From: Polyangia bacterium
GTDB lineage: Bacteria; Myxococcota_A; Polyangia; Fen-1088
Assembly: GCA_036268875.1 (NCBI GenBank)
Contig: DATATI010000020.1
Span: 248,001-312,000 of the forward strand
DNA: 64,000 bases
Reading direction: 5' to 3'
Position 1 is the stretch's first letter. The number at the start of each line of letters is the position of its first letter. Shown one piece after another: positions 32,276 through 40,477 of this stretch. A program made the position numbers and the translations under genes. The notes below the pieces were generated by a model that saw only the letters and a program-made list of their open reading frames with translations, made no database searches and was not told where the DNA came from.

Positions 32276-33079
32276 ATGATGCGCCCCCGAACGTTGACTC
32301 CTGCGCGGCGGCCAAGATCGTTCACGCCCATCTTTGATCCCTCGCGCTATCCGGCGTCGTTGCTGGCGCGTCTGATCGGTCGCTGGCAGCAGCTTTACAC
32401 CGACAAGCAGGACGCCCTGATCGCCGCCACACTGGTGACCACCGATCTGGCCCGGCTGGGCGCGCCACCGGAAATACTGGCGCTGGCGGCGCGGGTGATC
32501 GAGAGCAGCGTCCGTCACGTCGAGGTGTGCGGCCGCCTGCTGGAAGCGCTGGGCGCGGTGGCCGAACCGGCGGCGCCCGAGACCACCCGCTCGACCCTGG
32601 GCCGTGGCGAGGCCATCGACGGCCGGTGCGCGCGCGCCCTCATCACCGGGTTCACCGTCGCCGAGCCGCTGGCCGCCGCCGGCTTCGCCGCCGCGCGCTC
32701 GCTGGCCCGCGAACCGCTGGTGGCCTGGGGATTCACCGAGCTCCTGCGCGACGAAGCACGCAATGGAGCTTTCGGCGCCAAGGCCGGCGGCTGGGTGATC
32801 CGCGCGTGGGCCAACCCCGAACGCCAGGCGCTGTGGCCGGACTGCGTGGCCAAGATGGAAGCGGTGGAACGGCGACTGGGCGGACCGCTCCCGCGCGCCG
32901 CCAACGGCAACGCCCGTGGCAGCCGGGCGTCCGATCGCGAAGCCGAGGCGCTGGGAATAATCACCCCCGAAGTGAGCTGCGACGCCGTGGTCAGCGCCAT
33001 CCCCCGCTGGGTCCTACCCCAGCTGCACGCCCTCGGAATTCTGCCGCAACCCATCGCCCGCCCCGCATTCGTTCAATAG
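32276..33079 (+). CDS. All-helical protein of unknown function
   Basis: 267 aa from the first of two adjacent ATG codons (32276 and 32279). Predominantly helical, Ala/Leu/Arg rich: LLARLIGRWQQLYTDKQDAL, TDLARLGAPPEILALAARVIE, VRHVEVCGRLLEAL, FTVAEPLAAAGFAAARSLA. The Glu/His spacing in the first two helix pairs (for example IESSVRHVE) recalls ferritin-like diiron bundles, but I cannot place a full set of ligands. No signal peptide. The C-terminal 66 bp overlap a small ORF on the other strand. Ferritin-like is a guess; otherwise unknown. Confidence 0.55.
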   Translation: MMRPRTLTPARRPRSFTPIFDPSRYPASLLARLIGRWQQLYTDKQDALIAATLVTTDLARLGAPPEILALAARVIESSVRHVEVCGRLLEALGAVAEPAAPETTRSTLGRGEAIDGRCARALITGFTVAEPLAAAGFAAARSLAREPLVAWGFTELLRDEARNGAFGAKAGGWVIRAWANPERQALWPDCVAKMEAVERRLGGPLPRAANGNARGSRASDREAEALGIITPEVSCDAVVSAIPRWVLPQLHALGILPQPIARPAFVQ

Positions 33080-33202
33080 CGCCTCGCCCTCATTCTTGCG
33101 CCTCTCAAACCAGACGGCGTACACGCGGACCCCGGCCGGGCCGTCGATCAAGACAGCGCACAAGGCCCCAGCGGACAGGACGGCAGGGTATCGTAGCCGC
33201 AT
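33014..33202 (-). CDS. Candidate small membrane or secreted protein, 62 aa
   Basis: A 62-codon ORF whose ATG at 33202 has an ideal ribosome binding site, GGGAGG, 6 nt upstream. The N-terminus MRLRYPAVLSAGALCAVLI looks like a signal peptide or membrane anchor. The rest is polar with one Cys. It lies in an otherwise empty 342-nt gap and overlaps the 3' end of the upstream plus-strand gene by 66 bp. Evidence is the ribosome binding site and the N-terminal pattern only; no homologue is known to me. Confidence 0.35.
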   Translation of the reverse strand: MRLRYPAVLSAGALCAVLIDGPAGVRVYAVWFERRKNEGEALLNECGAGDGLRQNSEGVQLG

Positions 33203-33421
33203 TTGAAACCTCCCAGTTCGTTGGCGGGCACTGGTCAAGCTTCCGCGCGTGCGCACCGTATCAAGCGAATGAACGCGCCGGGCATCCCGCGCGCCCGCGT
33301 TTCGGGTCCAACGCTTTACCGAATACCTGAGCAACCGTGTCCCATTGGGATGCACACGCGGCGTGAATGAGGATTGCGAAACCAGCGAAGGGGTGGGCGG
33401 TGAGTGGGAACTAAGAGTTCC
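33203..33421. other. Intergenic stretch before the TonB-receptor operon
   Basis: Together with the small ORF to its left this makes a 342-nt gap between annotated plus-strand genes. It should contain the promoter of the operon that starts at 33422, but I see no convincing -35/-10 pair, no Fur-box-like palindrome and no riboswitch-like structure. Confidence 0.4.
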
Positions 33422-34027
33422 ATGCGTCAGCTCGCGCTCGCGGCGCTGCTCTCGGTTTTTGATGCCAGCGGCGCGCGCGCCGAAGGACCACGCCTGGCCG
33501 ACGATCGTTGGCCGGTGCAATCGACCGGGCGGCTGGGCGTGGATCTCGGTCTCAGCGTCGGATTGCCCGCCACCTGGCAGACCGGGCTTGGCACCGGCGT
33601 GGGCGGTGGCATCACCATCGGGCGCGCGCAGTCTTTGTTTGTCTGGGGCGTGCGCGCATCGTGGTCGACGGCGACCGAGTCGTCGCTGGCCTGGACCGTC
33701 ACGCATCAGGATATCCGCTTGCGCGCCGCCGCCGGCCTTCAGCGCGCCGCCGGCCGCGGGACCTTAGGATTGCGTCTGGGGGTTGGCCCGACGGTGGCGC
33801 ACGAAACCCGCACCCGCAATCAGGGCGCGCGCGCTGGCCTGACGGGAAGCGACTTGCAGACCAGCACCTTCGCCACGCTGCCGGCCGCCGATCTGGAGGC
33901 GGTGGTGAATGTTCGCGTGGCCGGCCCGTGGTTCCTCACCGTCGGCGGCGGACCGTCGCTGGCGCTGGCCGACGGATCGGCGCACGGCGGCTGGACGGCG
34001 CAGCTTGGCGCCGGGTGGTGGCCGTGA
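33422..34027 (+). CDS. Predicted small outer-membrane beta-barrel protein
   Basis: 201 aa from the ATG at 33422, with signal peptide MRQLALAALLSVFDASGARA. The mature part is a run of alternating strands (RLGVDLGLSVGLPATW, LFVWGVRASWSTAT, LRLGVGPTVAHET, LTVGGGPSLALADG, WTAQLGAGWWP) with aromatic residues at strand ends, typical of small outer-membrane barrels. First gene of a coupled set: its TGA overlaps the next GTG. Role unknown, likely an accessory to the receptor downstream. Confidence 0.65.
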   Translation: MRQLALAALLSVFDASGARAEGPRLADDRWPVQSTGRLGVDLGLSVGLPATWQTGLGTGVGGGITIGRAQSLFVWGVRASWSTATESSLAWTVTHQDIRLRAAAGLQRAAGRGTLGLRLGVGPTVAHETRTRNQGARAGLTGSDLQTSTFATLPAADLEAVVNVRVAGPWFLTVGGGPSLALADGSAHGGWTAQLGAGWWP

Positions 34028-35133
34028 GACCGACGGCGCGACTTGGCGGCGCGCTGCTGGCGGTCATCCTGCTGCCGTCGAGCTGCGGCAAGCTGCAAGG
34101 TCTGGGCGGAACCGAAGCGGCGCTGGTTTCCTTCAATGTGGTGACCGCTGGCGATCTGGCGCCGCTGCGCCCGCCCGGCGTCAGCGCCGAAAAGTCCCTG
34201 CGGGTGGCGCTGATCTGGGGAACCAACTGGCTGACCGAACCCTTCTGCGTGCTGCCCGCCGAATCAGACGAGGCCGCCGCGGTGATCACCGCCGGATGCC
34301 GCGATCCGTTCGGCTTTGTGCCGGCGCGGGTGGCGATGTCCGTGCCCATCACGCCGGGCACGCCCGCCACGCTGCCGCTGTTTGATTTGCCGACGGCGGA
34401 CGTGCTGGTCGGCGACGTCACCGCCCGGGTGGCGTACGCCAGCCTGATCGTCTTCGACGATCGCGACGGCAGCGGCACGCTGGAGCTGGCGCAGCCACAT
34501 CGGACCGCTTCTGGCCGCGACGGCGGGCCACCCATGAACGACGACACGGCTGATTCGGGCGACGTCATCTACGGCGCCAGCTTTCTGACCATGACCGCGC
34601 CCGATCAGCGGGTGGCCTACCGCGAGGGCGGGTTCGACAGCAGCAGCACGTTTTATCCGCGCAGCGGATGCCCGCCGCCACCGACTGGTTTTTCCGTGCT
34701 GGGCACGGGCGGGTTCTCGCCTGCGGCGGGGCTGTCGGCGGCGGTGATCGGAAAGTTACCGACGGAAGATCCGGCCGCCTGCACGCAGTCGGCGCCGGCA
34801 GACGCGCTGGTCACTGTGACCTTGCAAGCGCCAGCCGTGGTCGACGAAGTCGGTTGCGTCGAGCGCACCAACGACAGCAGCATTCGCTATCGCGAGCCGC
34901 CCGTCGACGCGCCCGACATCAGCGGCCGGGTGACAGCCTGCGCGCACCTGCCCACGTTCGACGCGGGCAATCAGTCAGCCCTGATTCAGTACGTGGTGTC
35001 GGGACGGTCCAGCGATCGGTGCAAGGGCCTGACGCACTACACGCTGCGCGGCTGCCGCCAGAGCGTCTCGTGCCCGGTGCCGGATTGGGACTTCACGGCC
35101 ACCCCACCCGCCTGGTGGAAGTGTCCGCAGTGA
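34024..35133 (+). CDS. Cys-containing lipoprotein in the TonB-receptor operon
   Basis: 369 aa from a GTG at 34024 (GTGA overlap with the previous stop). Signal PTARLGGALLAVILLP with lipobox PSSC. The mature part is beta-rich (EKSLRVALIWGTNWLTEPFC, RVAYASLIVFDDRDGSGTLEL) with an Asp-rich, EF-hand-like DDRDGSGTLEL loop that could bind calcium. At least nine Cys residues, several near the C-terminus (CKGLTHYTLRGC...CPVPDWDF...KCPQ), suggest disulfides. Family not recognised. It may be a surface-exposed partner of the receptor, as lipoproteins are in SusCD-like or haem systems, but no SusD motif is visible. Confidence 0.65.
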   Translation: MRPTARLGGALLAVILLPSSCGKLQGLGGTEAALVSFNVVTAGDLAPLRPPGVSAEKSLRVALIWGTNWLTEPFCVLPAESDEAAAVITAGCRDPFGFVPARVAMSVPITPGTPATLPLFDLPTADVLVGDVTARVAYASLIVFDDRDGSGTLELAQPHRTASGRDGGPPMNDDTADSGDVIYGASFLTMTAPDQRVAYREGGFDSSSTFYPRSGCPPPPTGFSVLGTGGFSPAAGLSAAVIGKLPTEDPAACTQSAPADALVTVTLQAPAVVDEVGCVERTNDSSIRYREPPVDAPDISGRVTACAHLPTFDAGNQSALIQYVVSGRSSDRCKGLTHYTLRGCRQSVSCPVPDWDFTATPPAWWKCPQ

Positions 35134-35951
35134 GCAACGGGCGTCTCGATCGAACAAAGGTCGGGCGGGTGGCCGGTGTCCTGGTGGTTTGTTTGTCGTC
35201 GCTGATGACGTTGCCGGCGGGCGCGGCGCCGGCACAGATGGCGACGCCGACACCGACCGGCACGCCGCCGGGGTCGCAGATTCCGGCGCCGCCGATGGAG
35301 GTTTCGAAAACCGACGACGAAGGCCCGCCGCGTTTGTCGCTGCCGACCGAGGCCGATCGCGACGCCTGGAAGCGCAGCGGATTTCGGCTGGCGCTGGGGC
35401 TCGGGTATGGACGCCTGGTCGGGATCAACGGCGCGCCCAGCGGACGGCTGCTGGGCGCGATCGTTCGCCTGGGCTTGCGGCTGGACGCGGACTGGTCGGT
35501 GCTGGCCTCGTTTCAATACGCGTCGGCGTCGGCGGCCAATGGATTGTCCGGGCTGCGTTTCGCCGGAACCATCGATCCGACCTGGCACGCGACGGCTCAT
35601 CTGTCGCTGGCCGTGGGCCTGGGCTTCGGCGGCATCGTCGAGGGGCGCACCAGCCGATCGGACATCGCGCCGCTTCCCAGCACCATCGATTCGTCATACA
35701 CGTTTCCGTCGTCCAACCCGCCGCTCCCGAGCTGCAGTGGCGTCGGCGTGGCCGGCCTGGCGCGCGCCGAATGGACCATCGTGCTGGGCCCGCGCGCGGC
35801 GACCCGATTCGTGCTGGAGGGCATCGGTCAATGGACGGGCTGTGTCGACGACACCGGCACGGTCGAACCGGACACCGGAAAAGCCATCGTGCGCCGGCAG
35901 TGGTGGCCGCACGTCGGAGGCACCGGCTCCTGGGAGATCATGTGGCGCTAG
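35130..35951 (+). CDS. Predicted outer-membrane beta-barrel protein
   Basis: 273 aa from a GTG at 35130, coupled by GTGA. Signal peptide VGRVAGVLVVCLSSLMTLPAGAAPA, then a Pro/Thr-rich linker. A barrel-like part has FRLALGLGYGRLVGINGAP, AIVRLGLRLDADWSVLASFQY, LSLAVGLGFGGIVEG and an aromatic end (GGTGSWEIMW). It overlaps the TonB-dependent receptor by 10 nt. It may be paralogous in style to the protein at 33422. Function unknown. Confidence 0.65.
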   Translation: MSNGRLDRTKVGRVAGVLVVCLSSLMTLPAGAAPAQMATPTPTGTPPGSQIPAPPMEVSKTDDEGPPRLSLPTEADRDAWKRSGFRLALGLGYGRLVGINGAPSGRLLGAIVRLGLRLDADWSVLASFQYASASAANGLSGLRFAGTIDPTWHATAHLSLAVGLGFGGIVEGRTSRSDIAPLPSTIDSSYTFPSSNPPLPSCSGVGVAGLARAEWTIVLGPRAATRFVLEGIGQWTGCVDDTGTVEPDTGKAIVRRQWWPHVGGTGSWEIMWR

Positions 35952-38590
35952 CTGGCCGGCGTTCGATCGGCGTGGCGGTGATCGGGCTGGCGGTTGGCCT
36001 GGCGCCCGGCGGCGCCCGGGCTCAGATCGCCGACGGCGGCGGGGGCGGCAGCGACGGTGGAGCAAACGATGGACGCGCCCAACCAGCGGACGGCGCCGTC
36101 GACGCCGGAAGTGCGCCTACCGACGCCGCACCGACGTTCGAGCAGCCGCGTCCGCTGACCGACACCAACGTCGCCTTTCCCACTGGCGCGCCGACCATCA
36201 CCGCGCCCGTGATTGTCACCGTGAAGCTGCTGGTCGACACCGCGGGCGCGGTGCAGAAGGTGACCTTGCAGACCGCGCCGCAACCGCCGTTCGACGACGC
36301 GGTGTTGACGGCCACGCACGCCTTTCGCTTCGAGCCAGGCCGTTACGGCGGCGCGCCGGTGCCGGTGGAGATCACGTTCACGCACACCTTCTTGCCGCCG
36401 CCTCCGCCCCCCCCGCCGCCCGCTGCCGGACAATCTCCCGCCACCACCGCGGTGCTGCGCGGCCGCCTGGTCGAGCTCGGCACCCGGGTGCCGGTCAGCG
36501 GCGCCACGGTGACCGCGGTGGTCGGCGATCGGCATTACAGCGTCGACGCCGATGCGCGCGGACGTTTTCGCCTGCCGCTGCCGCCAGGACCGGCGCGCGT
36601 GTCCGTCTACGCCGCCAGCCACAACCCTTTCGTCCAGCAAGAGACGCTGGCCGCGCAGCAAGAACTGGCGGTCACCTACCTGGTCGAACGCGATCGCTAT
36701 GATCCGTACGAGATCGTGATCATCAGCGACAAGCGCCGGCAGGAGGTTTCGCGCATCACCCTGCGCGGCCCGGAGATTCAGCAGGTGCCGGGGACTTTCG
36801 GCGATCCGTTTCGGGTCATCCAGACGCTGCCGGGCGTGTCGTCGGTGGTGTCGTTGCTGCCGTTTCCGGTCATTCGCGGCTCGAGCCCCAGCTCGACGGG
36901 ATTTCTCCTGGACGGCACCCGCATCCCGTTGCTGTTTCACCTTCTGTCCGGACCCAGCGTCATTCACCCGCAGTTCATCGACGAGATTCAGTTCTATCCA
37001 GGCGGCGCGCCGGCGCCATACGGCGGCTACACCGGTGGCATCGTCGACGGACGCACGGCGCGCGCCCGCCCGGACGAACACCTGCTGGACTTCGACGTCA
37101 ACCTTCTGCAGGTGGGCGGTTTCGTGCGCGAGCCGATCAAACCCATCGGCGCCACCGTCACCGCCGCCGCCCGCTATGGTTATCCGGGTTTTCTGCTGGG
37201 GCTGGCCACCAATCAGATCTCGCTTTCGTACTGGGATTATCAGCTGCGCGTCGACGGCGGCGACGCGCGCAACGGGTGGACGGCGTTTTTCTTCGGCGCC
37301 TACGACGAGCTGGACACGGTGGCGCCCACCGCCGATCCCAACAGTTCCAATCCGCCGCTAGCCCCGTCGCTGGAGTTGGGCTTTCACCGCGGCGATCTGC
37401 GCCTGCACCGCACGCAAGGGCGGCTGGAGGAGACGTATCGCCTGGTGCTGGGGTACGACCGCACGTTCAGCATGGGCACCGATTTTTCGGTGTGGACCGC
37501 CGAGCCGTCGATCGCCGTGCAGTGGACGCCAAACGATCAATTGAAATTGGCGGGCGGCGTGCTGGGCTCGGCGCACGATCTGCAGCAGGGCGCGGGCGCC
37601 ACGGCGGCCGGGTCGCCGCTGTCGACGATCACCTCGCAGCTCGGAAAGTACTACCAGGCGTCGGGCTATCTGGACGCGATCTGGCGGCCGACCCCGTCGG
37701 TGTTGATCCGGCCGGGCGTGCGCGGCGACAGCTATGAGGACAACACCGCCACCAAATCGTCCTTCGACCCGCGGCTGACCGTGCGCTACAAACTGGCCCA
37801 GCGCGATCTGCCCGACGTGGCGCCGGGCAGCGACGACAGCGCGATCTGGCTCAAGGGCAGCGCCGGCATTTACCACCAGCCACCGCGCTTCGTGCTGCCG
37901 CTGCCCGGGTTGGATCTGATGCCGCTGAAATACGGGCTGCTGCGGTCGTATCAAACCAGCCTGGGCACCGAGATACCCTTGCAAGCGAAGTTCGAATTCT
38001 CCGTCGAGGGTTTCTTCAATTACATGGACCCGACGATCTTCGATCTATCGGTGAACAGCGCCTCGGTGGTGAACACGCCGAACGCCACCCTGGTCCCGAA
38101 CAGCGTGTTCATGCCGACCACCGACGGTCAGATGATCATCGATCGGCTGACCACGCCGCAAACCGGACGCGCCTACGGGATGGAATTTTTGCTCCGACGG
38201 CAATCCAAGACCGGCGTGTTTGGCTGGGCGTCGTACACGCTGTCCCGGTCCGAGCGGCTGCGCGACGGCGAGTGGGTGAAGTACGACTTCGATCGCACGC
38301 ACCTTTTCAACCTGGTGGCCGGACTGCCGCTGTCGCGCAACTGGGACGTCGGCGTGCGCTTGCAGTACCAAAGCGGCAAACCCACCACCATCACCACCGG
38401 GTACAACGCCGCCACCGGCGACGGATATTTTCGCTTCGATCTGCGCGTGGACAAACGGGCGGTGTGGCGCAAGTGGTTGCTGGATTTCTACGTCGACATC
38501 ACCAACGCGGCCTTGTTGCCCGAAGAGGTCACGCCGGGAACAGTGATTCGGTATGTACTGCCCACAGTCGGGTTGCGGGCGCGATTCTGA
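35942..38590 (+). CDS. TonB-dependent receptor with N-terminal TonB-C-like domain
   Basis: 882 aa from the GTG at 35942. Order: signal peptide (SIGVAVIGLAVGLAPGGARA); Gly/Asp linker; TonB-C-like domain at about 67-153 (VIVTVKLLVDTAGAVQKVTL, FDDAVLTATHAFRFEP, PVPVEITFTHTF); nine prolines; carboxypeptidase-regulatory-like domain at about 170-253; possible TonB box (YEIVII); plug (QTLPGVSSVVSLLPFPVIRG, GFLLDGTRIP); and a 22-strand-type barrel ending RARF. TonB-C normally belongs to the inner-membrane energiser, not the receptor. Placed before the plug it could regulate, compete with or receive TonB. ExbB, ExbD and TonB genes follow. Substrate unknown. Confidence 0.85.
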   Translation: MALAGRRSIGVAVIGLAVGLAPGGARAQIADGGGGGSDGGANDGRAQPADGAVDAGSAPTDAAPTFEQPRPLTDTNVAFPTGAPTITAPVIVTVKLLVDTAGAVQKVTLQTAPQPPFDDAVLTATHAFRFEPGRYGGAPVPVEITFTHTFLPPPPPPPPPAAGQSPATTAVLRGRLVELGTRVPVSGATVTAVVGDRHYSVDADARGRFRLPLPPGPARVSVYAASHNPFVQQETLAAQQELAVTYLVERDRYDPYEIVIISDKRRQEVSRITLRGPEIQQVPGTFGDPFRVIQTLPGVSSVVSLLPFPVIRGSSPSSTGFLLDGTRIPLLFHLLSGPSVIHPQFIDEIQFYPGGAPAPYGGYTGGIVDGRTARARPDEHLLDFDVNLLQVGGFVREPIKPIGATVTAAARYGYPGFLLGLATNQISLSYWDYQLRVDGGDARNGWTAFFFGAYDELDTVAPTADPNSSNPPLAPSLELGFHRGDLRLHRTQGRLEETYRLVLGYDRTFSMGTDFSVWTAEPSIAVQWTPNDQLKLAGGVLGSAHDLQQGAGATAAGSPLSTITSQLGKYYQASGYLDAIWRPTPSVLIRPGVRGDSYEDNTATKSSFDPRLTVRYKLAQRDLPDVAPGSDDSAIWLKGSAGIYHQPPRFVLPLPGLDLMPLKYGLLRSYQTSLGTEIPLQAKFEFSVEGFFNYMDPTIFDLSVNSASVVNTPNATLVPNSVFMPTTDGQMIIDRLTTPQTGRAYGMEFLLRRQSKTGVFGWASYTLSRSERLRDGEWVKYDFDRTHLFNLVAGLPLSRNWDVGVRLQYQSGKPTTITTGYNAATGDGYFRFDLRVDKRAVWRKWLLDFYVDITNAALLPEEVTPGTVIRYVLPTVGLRARF

Positions 38591-38610
38591 TCTTTGAATG
38601 AGGAGCAGCG

Positions 38611-39300
38611 ATGAACAGCGGCAACAACGCGATCGATTCCCAGGTGCTGGAGCTGATGTTGCGGGCGGGGTCCAGCTGGGTGCTTTATTTGCTGATGGGT
38701 CTCAGCATCATCGCCGTGGGCGTGATGCTGGATCGGCTGTGGTTCTATCTGCGGGAACGACGGCCGGCCGGCGTCCTTGACGAAACGCTGGCGGCGCTGC
38801 GGGTGTCGGGCCCGAAGGCGGCGCTGGCCAAGCTGGCGGGCGCGCGCTCGATGGAAGCGGCGGTGGCGCGGGCCTGCCTGGATCACGCCGCGTCCGGCCT
38901 GGCGGCCGTCGAGGAACGCAAGGAGGGCGCGATCGAACGCGAGCGCGGGCGTTACGAAAAGCGGCTGGTCTTTCTGGGGACGCTGGGAAACAACGCGCCC
39001 TTCATCGGCCTTTTCGGAACGGTGCTGGGAATCATCCGGGCCTTTCACGATCTGGCCGCCAGCGCGGTGCAAGGAACGCAAGCGGTGATGTCCGGCATCG
39101 CCGAGGCGCTGGTGGCCACCGGCGTGGGCCTGCTGGTGGCGCTACCGGCGGTGGCCATGTACAACGTCTTCACCCGCCACGTCGAACGGGCGATCTCCGG
39201 CGCCGAAGTGGTGGCGCACGACATCATGGCCCTTTTGAAGACCGACGTCAGCGCCGCGGCCCCGTCGGCGCCAGCCGCCACCGCGGCGAAGGAGGCGTGA
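38611..39300 (+). CDS. exbB: ExbB/TolQ/MotA-family proton-channel protein
   Basis: 229 aa with three membrane helices: SSWVLYLLMGLSIIAVGVML near residue 20, NAPFIGLFGTVLGIIRAF near 130, and ALVATGVGLLVALPAVAMYNVF near 170. The middle helix GLFGTVLGI motif and the VATGVGLLVALPAV helix are characteristic. It works with ExbD to use the proton gradient to energise TonB. ATG with GAGGAGC 6 nt upstream. It lies 20 nt after the receptor gene and overlaps exbD at TGATG. Confidence 0.92.
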   Translation: MNSGNNAIDSQVLELMLRAGSSWVLYLLMGLSIIAVGVMLDRLWFYLRERRPAGVLDETLAALRVSGPKAALAKLAGARSMEAAVARACLDHAASGLAAVEERKEGAIERERGRYEKRLVFLGTLGNNAPFIGLFGTVLGIIRAFHDLAASAVQGTQAVMSGIAEALVATGVGLLVALPAVAMYNVFTRHVERAISGAEVVAHDIMALLKTDVSAAAPSAPAATAAKEA

Positions 39301-39725
39301 TGGCCGGGTCGACGCGCCGGCGCGGGATCATCGCGGACATCAACGTCACGCCGCTGGTGGACATCATGCTGGTGCTGCTGATCATCTTCATGCTCACCGC
39401 CAACCTGATCGCCAAGCAGGCGATCGAGGTCGAGCTGCCGCGCGCCACGCAGAGCACCACCCTGAACCCGACCACGCTGGCGGTGACCCTGACCCGTGAG
39501 GGCGCGCTTTACTTGAACGGTAAGCCGGCCACGCCCGACGAGCTGCGCCGCGAGGTCAGCGCCGCCGTCGCCCACGATCCGAAGACGCAGGCGATCATCG
39601 CCGGTGATCGGGCGGTCTCGCACGGACGGGTGGTCTGGGTGCTGGACGTGATCAAATCCCTGGGTGTCTCGTCGTTCGCCATCCAGATCGATCCGTCCGG
39701 CATGACCGCCCCCGGAGGGCCGTGA
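39300..39725 (+). CDS. exbD: ExbD/TolR-family protein
   Basis: 141 aa. The N-terminal helix holds the essential channel Asp in the motif INVTPLVDIMLVLLIIFML (Asp near residue 20), followed by a periplasmic domain with a conserved EVELPRAT start and FAIQIDPSG end. The ATG at 39300 shares its A with the exbB stop and has AAGGAGG 5 nt upstream; a GTG at 39297 is less likely. Coupled to tonB by GTGA. Confidence 0.92.
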   Translation: MAGSTRRRGIIADINVTPLVDIMLVLLIIFMLTANLIAKQAIEVELPRATQSTTLNPTTLAVTLTREGALYLNGKPATPDELRREVSAAVAHDPKTQAIIAGDRAVSHGRVVWVLDVIKSLGVSSFAIQIDPSGMTAPGGP

Positions 39726-40477
39726 CCGTCGATCGCCCCATCGTCGTTTGCATCGCGCTGTCCGTGGCTGCGCACGTGGTGTTCGCGCGCGGAATGCAGC
39801 ACCTGCCGCGTCGGCCGGACCTTCTGTCGCCGCGCAAGATCGCCATTCGAGTGATCGCGCCGCCGCCGCCGGCGGAACCTCCACCTGAACCGGCGAAGGC
39901 CGCGCCCGCGCCCGCCGAGCCGAAACCGGTGGCGCACGAACGGGCGCGCGCTCGTCCGCAGGCAGCGGCGAATCCGCAACCTCCCCGCGAGAGTCCACCG
40001 CCGCAACCGTCGCCGTCGCCGGGGGACAACACCGGCATGCCCGTCTTTGGCGTGTCAATGGAATCCACTTCGCAAGCGGGCCAGGGGCCAGCGATGCCGA
40101 TCGGCGGACCGTCGGGTCCGGCCTTCGCCGGCGGCGGTCCCAGGATGCCGGCGAAGGGTGCGGAGGGCGGTCCGCCCGTACCCGAGTACGAAGTGACCAC
40201 CATGCCCCTGCCGCAAGGCCGCTGCGTCGGCAAGTACACCGACGAGGCGCGCGAAGCCGCCGTCGAGGGCACCGTGGTGCTGGAGGTGGTGGTCGGCGCC
40301 GACGGCCGCCCGCGCGACATTCACGTGGTCAGCGGTCTCGGCCATGGTCTGACCGAGGCGGCGATCGCCGCGCTGAAGGCCTGCCGCTTCAGTCCCGGTC
40401 AGAAAAACGGCCTGGCGGTCCCGGTGCGCCTGCGCGAATTCAAGATCCGCTTTCTGCAAAACGACCAAAACGAATGA
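39722..40477 (+). CDS. tonB: TonB energy transducer
   Basis: 251 aa from a GTG at 39722. An N-terminal membrane helix (PIVVCIALSVAAHVVFA) carries the His expected of TonB/TolA-type anchors. It is followed by a Pro-rich periplasm-spanning rod (PPPPAEPPPEPAKAAP and similar) and a C-terminal TonB-C domain (EGTVVLEVVVGADGRPRDIH, GLTEAAIAALKACRFSPGQ, PVRLREFKIRF). It probes outer-membrane receptor TonB boxes. A pair of Cys residues in the C-terminal domain (RCVGKY, KACRFSP) may form a disulfide. Coupled on both sides by 4-nt overlaps. Confidence 0.92.
   Translation: MTVDRPIVVCIALSVAAHVVFARGMQHLPRRPDLLSPRKIAIRVIAPPPPAEPPPEPAKAAPAPAEPKPVAHERARARPQAAANPQPPRESPPPQPSPSPGDNTGMPVFGVSMESTSQAGQGPAMPIGGPSGPAFAGGGPRMPAKGAEGGPPVPEYEVTTMPLPQGRCVGKYTDEAREAAVEGTVVLEVVVGADGRPRDIHVVSGLGHGLTEAAIAALKACRFSPGQKNGLAVPVRLREFKIRFLQNDQNE

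Noticed and set aside
32276-33079. Annotation as a ferritin
   Set aside because: Helical pattern and some Glu/His spacing look suggestive but a full diiron ligand set cannot be placed, so it is left as unknown.
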